Assembly (NCBI GenBank): GCA_026545225.1 | Contig: CM048845.1 | Coordinates: 29,354,001-29,418,000, forward strand | Direction: 5' to 3' | DNA: 64,000 nt | Origin: Cornus controversa | Taxonomy: Eukaryota > Streptophyta > Magnoliopsida > Cornales > Cornaceae | Shown here: one piece after another, positions 63,286-64,000 of the stretch | Numbering within the stretch: position 1 is the first letter of the stretch | Layout: each line of letters begins with the position of its first letter | Position numbers and translations under genes: made by a program | Notes under the pieces: generated by a model | Databases searched by the model: none | Told to the model about the DNA's origin: nothing | Seen by the model: the letters and a program-made list of their open reading frames with translations, nothing else

Positions 63286-64000
63286 ATGGCAAAAGCAGCT
63301 GGTGATGTCACCACCCTTAATCATGAGTTTACTTCTCCAGTTTCTGCAGGAAGGTTGTTCAAGGCTTTGTGCACCGACTCCCAAAACCTTCTTCCTAAAG
63401 TTATGCCTCAATCCATCAAAAATATTGAAGTTGTTGAAGGAAATGGAGGTTCTGGCACTATCAAACAAACCAACTTCGCTGATGGTAAGCTTGATTAATT
63501 TACTACTTTTAAAATCATGTTATGTCATAAATTATGTATTATTTTATCCAAAATTAATATATGTAGATGTTGGTCGAGTATTACGAGAAGAACTACAATG
63601 CACCTGGTGCACGCCTGGTGTATCGTTTACTAACGGTTCGTATTGTGCACACACGATTGAGATTGTGTCGGTGCATCTACACCCAGCGCATTATAATTGT
63701 TCTCGAGTACTACACTACATATCATGCACATGCAATAGTGGAAATTAATTACAGTAATACCTTTACTACTTATCATACACATTTAATTAGTAAAGTAGCA
63801 AAAATATAGATTAAAAGTATAAGTACATTTTTTTATATATACTCTATTTTGGTTGGTTGGCAGGGAGTCATTTCAAATACATGAAGCACAGGATTGATAG
63901 CCTTGATGAAAACAACCATGAAATCAAGTACACTGTGTTTGAGGGTGATATGTTGGGCAAGAATGTGGCCTCCATTTCTTATGAGATTAAGTTTGAACCC
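63286..64000 (+). CDS. PR-10 / Bet v 1 family protein, partial (continues past window)
   Basis: Exon 1 is 63286-63484 (66 codons plus one base), intron 63485-63863 (GT...AG, acceptor ggttggttggcag), exon 2 from 63864 to the window end (45 codons). The protein starts MAKAAGDVTTLNHEFTSPV, then AGRLFKALCTDSQNLLPKVM, and holds the glycine-rich loop GNGGSGT at residues 52-58. Exon 2 reads SHFKYMKHRIDSLDENNHE, YTVFEGDMLG and ASISYEIKFEP. The intron interrupts the Gly codon right after the IKQTNFADG strand, the position of the single intron in this family. About 111 of the usual ~155-160 residues are present. Family members are small cytosolic proteins with a large ligand cavity; many are induced by pathogens or stress and some bind hormones or alkaloid precursors. 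The ligand here cannot be told. The frame is intact as far as seen. Confidence 0.93.
63559..63722. repeat. Fold-back (MITE-like) sequence in the PR-10 intron
   Basis: Outer ends ATATGTAG and CTACATAT are inverse. Inside, cgagtattacgagaa, ctacaatgcacctggtg on the left pair imperfectly with cgcattataattg, ttctcgagtac on the right. Similarity of the arms is moderate, so this is either an old MITE or a chance fold-back. The frames crossing it (63302-63809) are not coding. Confidence 0.45.

Noticed and set aside
63302..63809. 148- and 80-codon frames overlapping PR-10 exon 1 and intron
   Set aside because: Out of frame with the conserved protein and run through the intron.

Overview
This is eukaryotic nuclear DNA from a plant, very probably a eudicot. 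It is AT-rich and holds plant Ty3/gypsy and Ty1/copia retrotransposons with initiator-tRNA-Met primer sites, a CACTA (En/Spm) transposon, an endogenous pararetrovirus (Caulimoviridae), a TRIM, hAT and Mutator-type MITEs, and one host gene of the Bet v 1/PR-10 family with the family's usual single intron. The species cannot be told from the sequence. I see no tRNA, rRNA or CRISPR.

Layout. 1-3.5 kb: remnants of Ty3/gypsy elements (LTR tail, an unknown TE-associated ORF with two stops, a ~10-copy minisatellite, an intact-looking 393-bp LTR and a cut-off gag start). 3.5-11.5 kb: a decayed Tekay/Del-like gypsy element (LTR, PBS, protease-RT-RNase H-integrase) with a 1.4-kb solo LTR in its LTR. 11.5-14.2 kb: a second, truncated LTR of the same family, inserted in the integrase. 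14.2-16.4 kb: reversed 5' end of a Tat/Athila-type gypsy element. 16.4-20.1 kb: reversed gag, PBS and LTR of another gypsy element. 20.1-20.6 kb: copia LTR tail.

20.6-57.5 kb is one nest. An old minus-strand copia element (B) is split by a plus-strand copia element (A, 21632-55578). A's 5' LTR holds a gypsy solo LTR (21758-26639), which holds a copia-type solo LTR and a TRIM; the TRIM holds a hAT MITE. A's internal region holds a reversed gypsy solo LTR (28931-30326) and a 21.8-kb CACTA transposon (30618-52411) with perfect 17-bp TIRs and a CCA target duplication. The CACTA TNP2-type transposase gene is broken by rearranged pararetrovirus DNA (about 38.9-44.86 kb), which itself carries a gypsy solo LTR (41070-43894). 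Exact target-site duplications set most of these boundaries.

54.07-62.64 kb is a direct tandem duplication (4265 and 4307 bp) of the A/B junction plus flanking DNA. Unit 2 abuts the promoter of the PR-10-like gene (ATG 63286, open at the window end). This is the only host gene I can support. All transposon reading frames are broken except a 394-codon open viral-type frame (39163-40347, minus) and most of the exons of the second CACTA gene.
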